Below are positions 35,948 to 35,984 of a stretch of 35,984 nucleotides of DNA, in pieces. The translations under genes were made by a program, and so were the position numbers. Position 1 is the first letter of the stretch. The number at the start of each line of letters is the position of its first letter. The notes beneath the pieces are model-generated. The model made no database searches, had not been told where the DNA came from, and saw nothing but the letters and a program-made list of their open reading frames with translations. This stretch comes from Clostridium sp. (GTDB lineage Bacteria > Bacillota > Clostridia > Clostridiales > Clostridiaceae), in NCBI GenBank assembly GCA_015058405.1, contig SVCL01000152.1, positions 1 to 35,984 of the forward strand, written 5' to 3'.

Positions 35948-35984
35948 ATGAACATTATACAACAAGTAATTGAAAAAATCACTA
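35948..35984 (+). CDS. Start of an unidentified gene, possibly a transposase (partial)
   Basis: ATG 35948, 8 bases after AAAGGAG, opens a frame reading MNIIQQVIEKIT to the window edge. Only 12 residues are visible, so no family can be assigned. The ribosome-binding-site hairpin and the place after the pst-phoU terminator suggest an insertion sequence, but that is an inference. Confidence 0.4.
   Translation, partial: MNIIQQVIEKIT

Noticed and set aside
1..35984. CRISPR array, rRNA or tRNA genes
   Set aside because: No regularly spaced repeats, no rRNA-like stretches and no cloverleaf with a TTCGA-type arm were seen on either strand.

Overview
The window is AT-rich DNA from a spore-forming clostridium, most likely Clostridium sensu stricto. 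The evidence is A/T-ending codons with TTA, ATA and AGA dominant, strong AAGGAGG-type ribosome binding sites, a T-box leader, a full set of sporulation sigma genes (sigK, sigE, sigG, spoIIGA), and the usual clostridial order of housekeeping genes. Species cannot be fixed from the sequence alone. Almost every gene is on the + strand; the clear exception is one large serine recombinase.

Layout. 1-13.8 kb holds the end of an unknown gene, an alanine T-box and alaS, ireB, ruvX, a DUF1292 gene, a fur-type regulator, RNase J, typA, mltG, the tRNA wobble-uridine pair trmR-trhP, udk and a class B penicillin-binding protein. 14.0-20.3 kb holds sigK, split in two by a compact 5.6 kb element. 20.4-24.6 kb has a secreted peptidoglycan-binding protein, pilT, ftsA and ftsZ. 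24.9-27.7 kb has spoIIGA-sigE-sigG and a YlmC-type gene. 27.7-29.1 kb has nrdR and pgeF. 29.1-35.7 kb is the phosphate block phoP-phoR-pstS-pstC-pstA-pstB-phoU. The last bases begin another gene, possibly a transposase, behind a hairpin that covers its ribosome binding site.

The main discovery is the interrupted sigK. Its N-terminal part (14006-14431) and C-terminal part (20011-20283) are both intact, in matching frames, and share the 8-bp direct repeat GGAATGAA. Removing 14424-20002 (5579 bp) restores one 232-codon sigma-K with an apparent pro-sequence. The element encodes its own full-length large serine recombinase (minus strand), a 38-codon gene with a near-perfect ribosome binding site between the recombinase promoter and the right junction (candidate recombination directionality factor), and unusual cargo: two paralogous membrane-anchored proteins, a lipoprotein, and a secreted two-lectin-domain esterase. 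It is a skin-like developmental element, much smaller than those I know of in Bacillus subtilis or Clostridioides difficile.

The regulatory sites fit a sporulation cascade: a probable Spo0A-box promoter before spoIIGA, a sigma-F-type promoter before sigG matching the consensus, and a sigma-E-like promoter before the recombinase. Inference: Spo0A would switch on spoIIGA-sigE; sigma-F would switch on sigG in the forespore; sigma-E in the mother cell would switch on the recombinase, which rebuilds sigK; processing of pro-sigma-K would be a further checkpoint.
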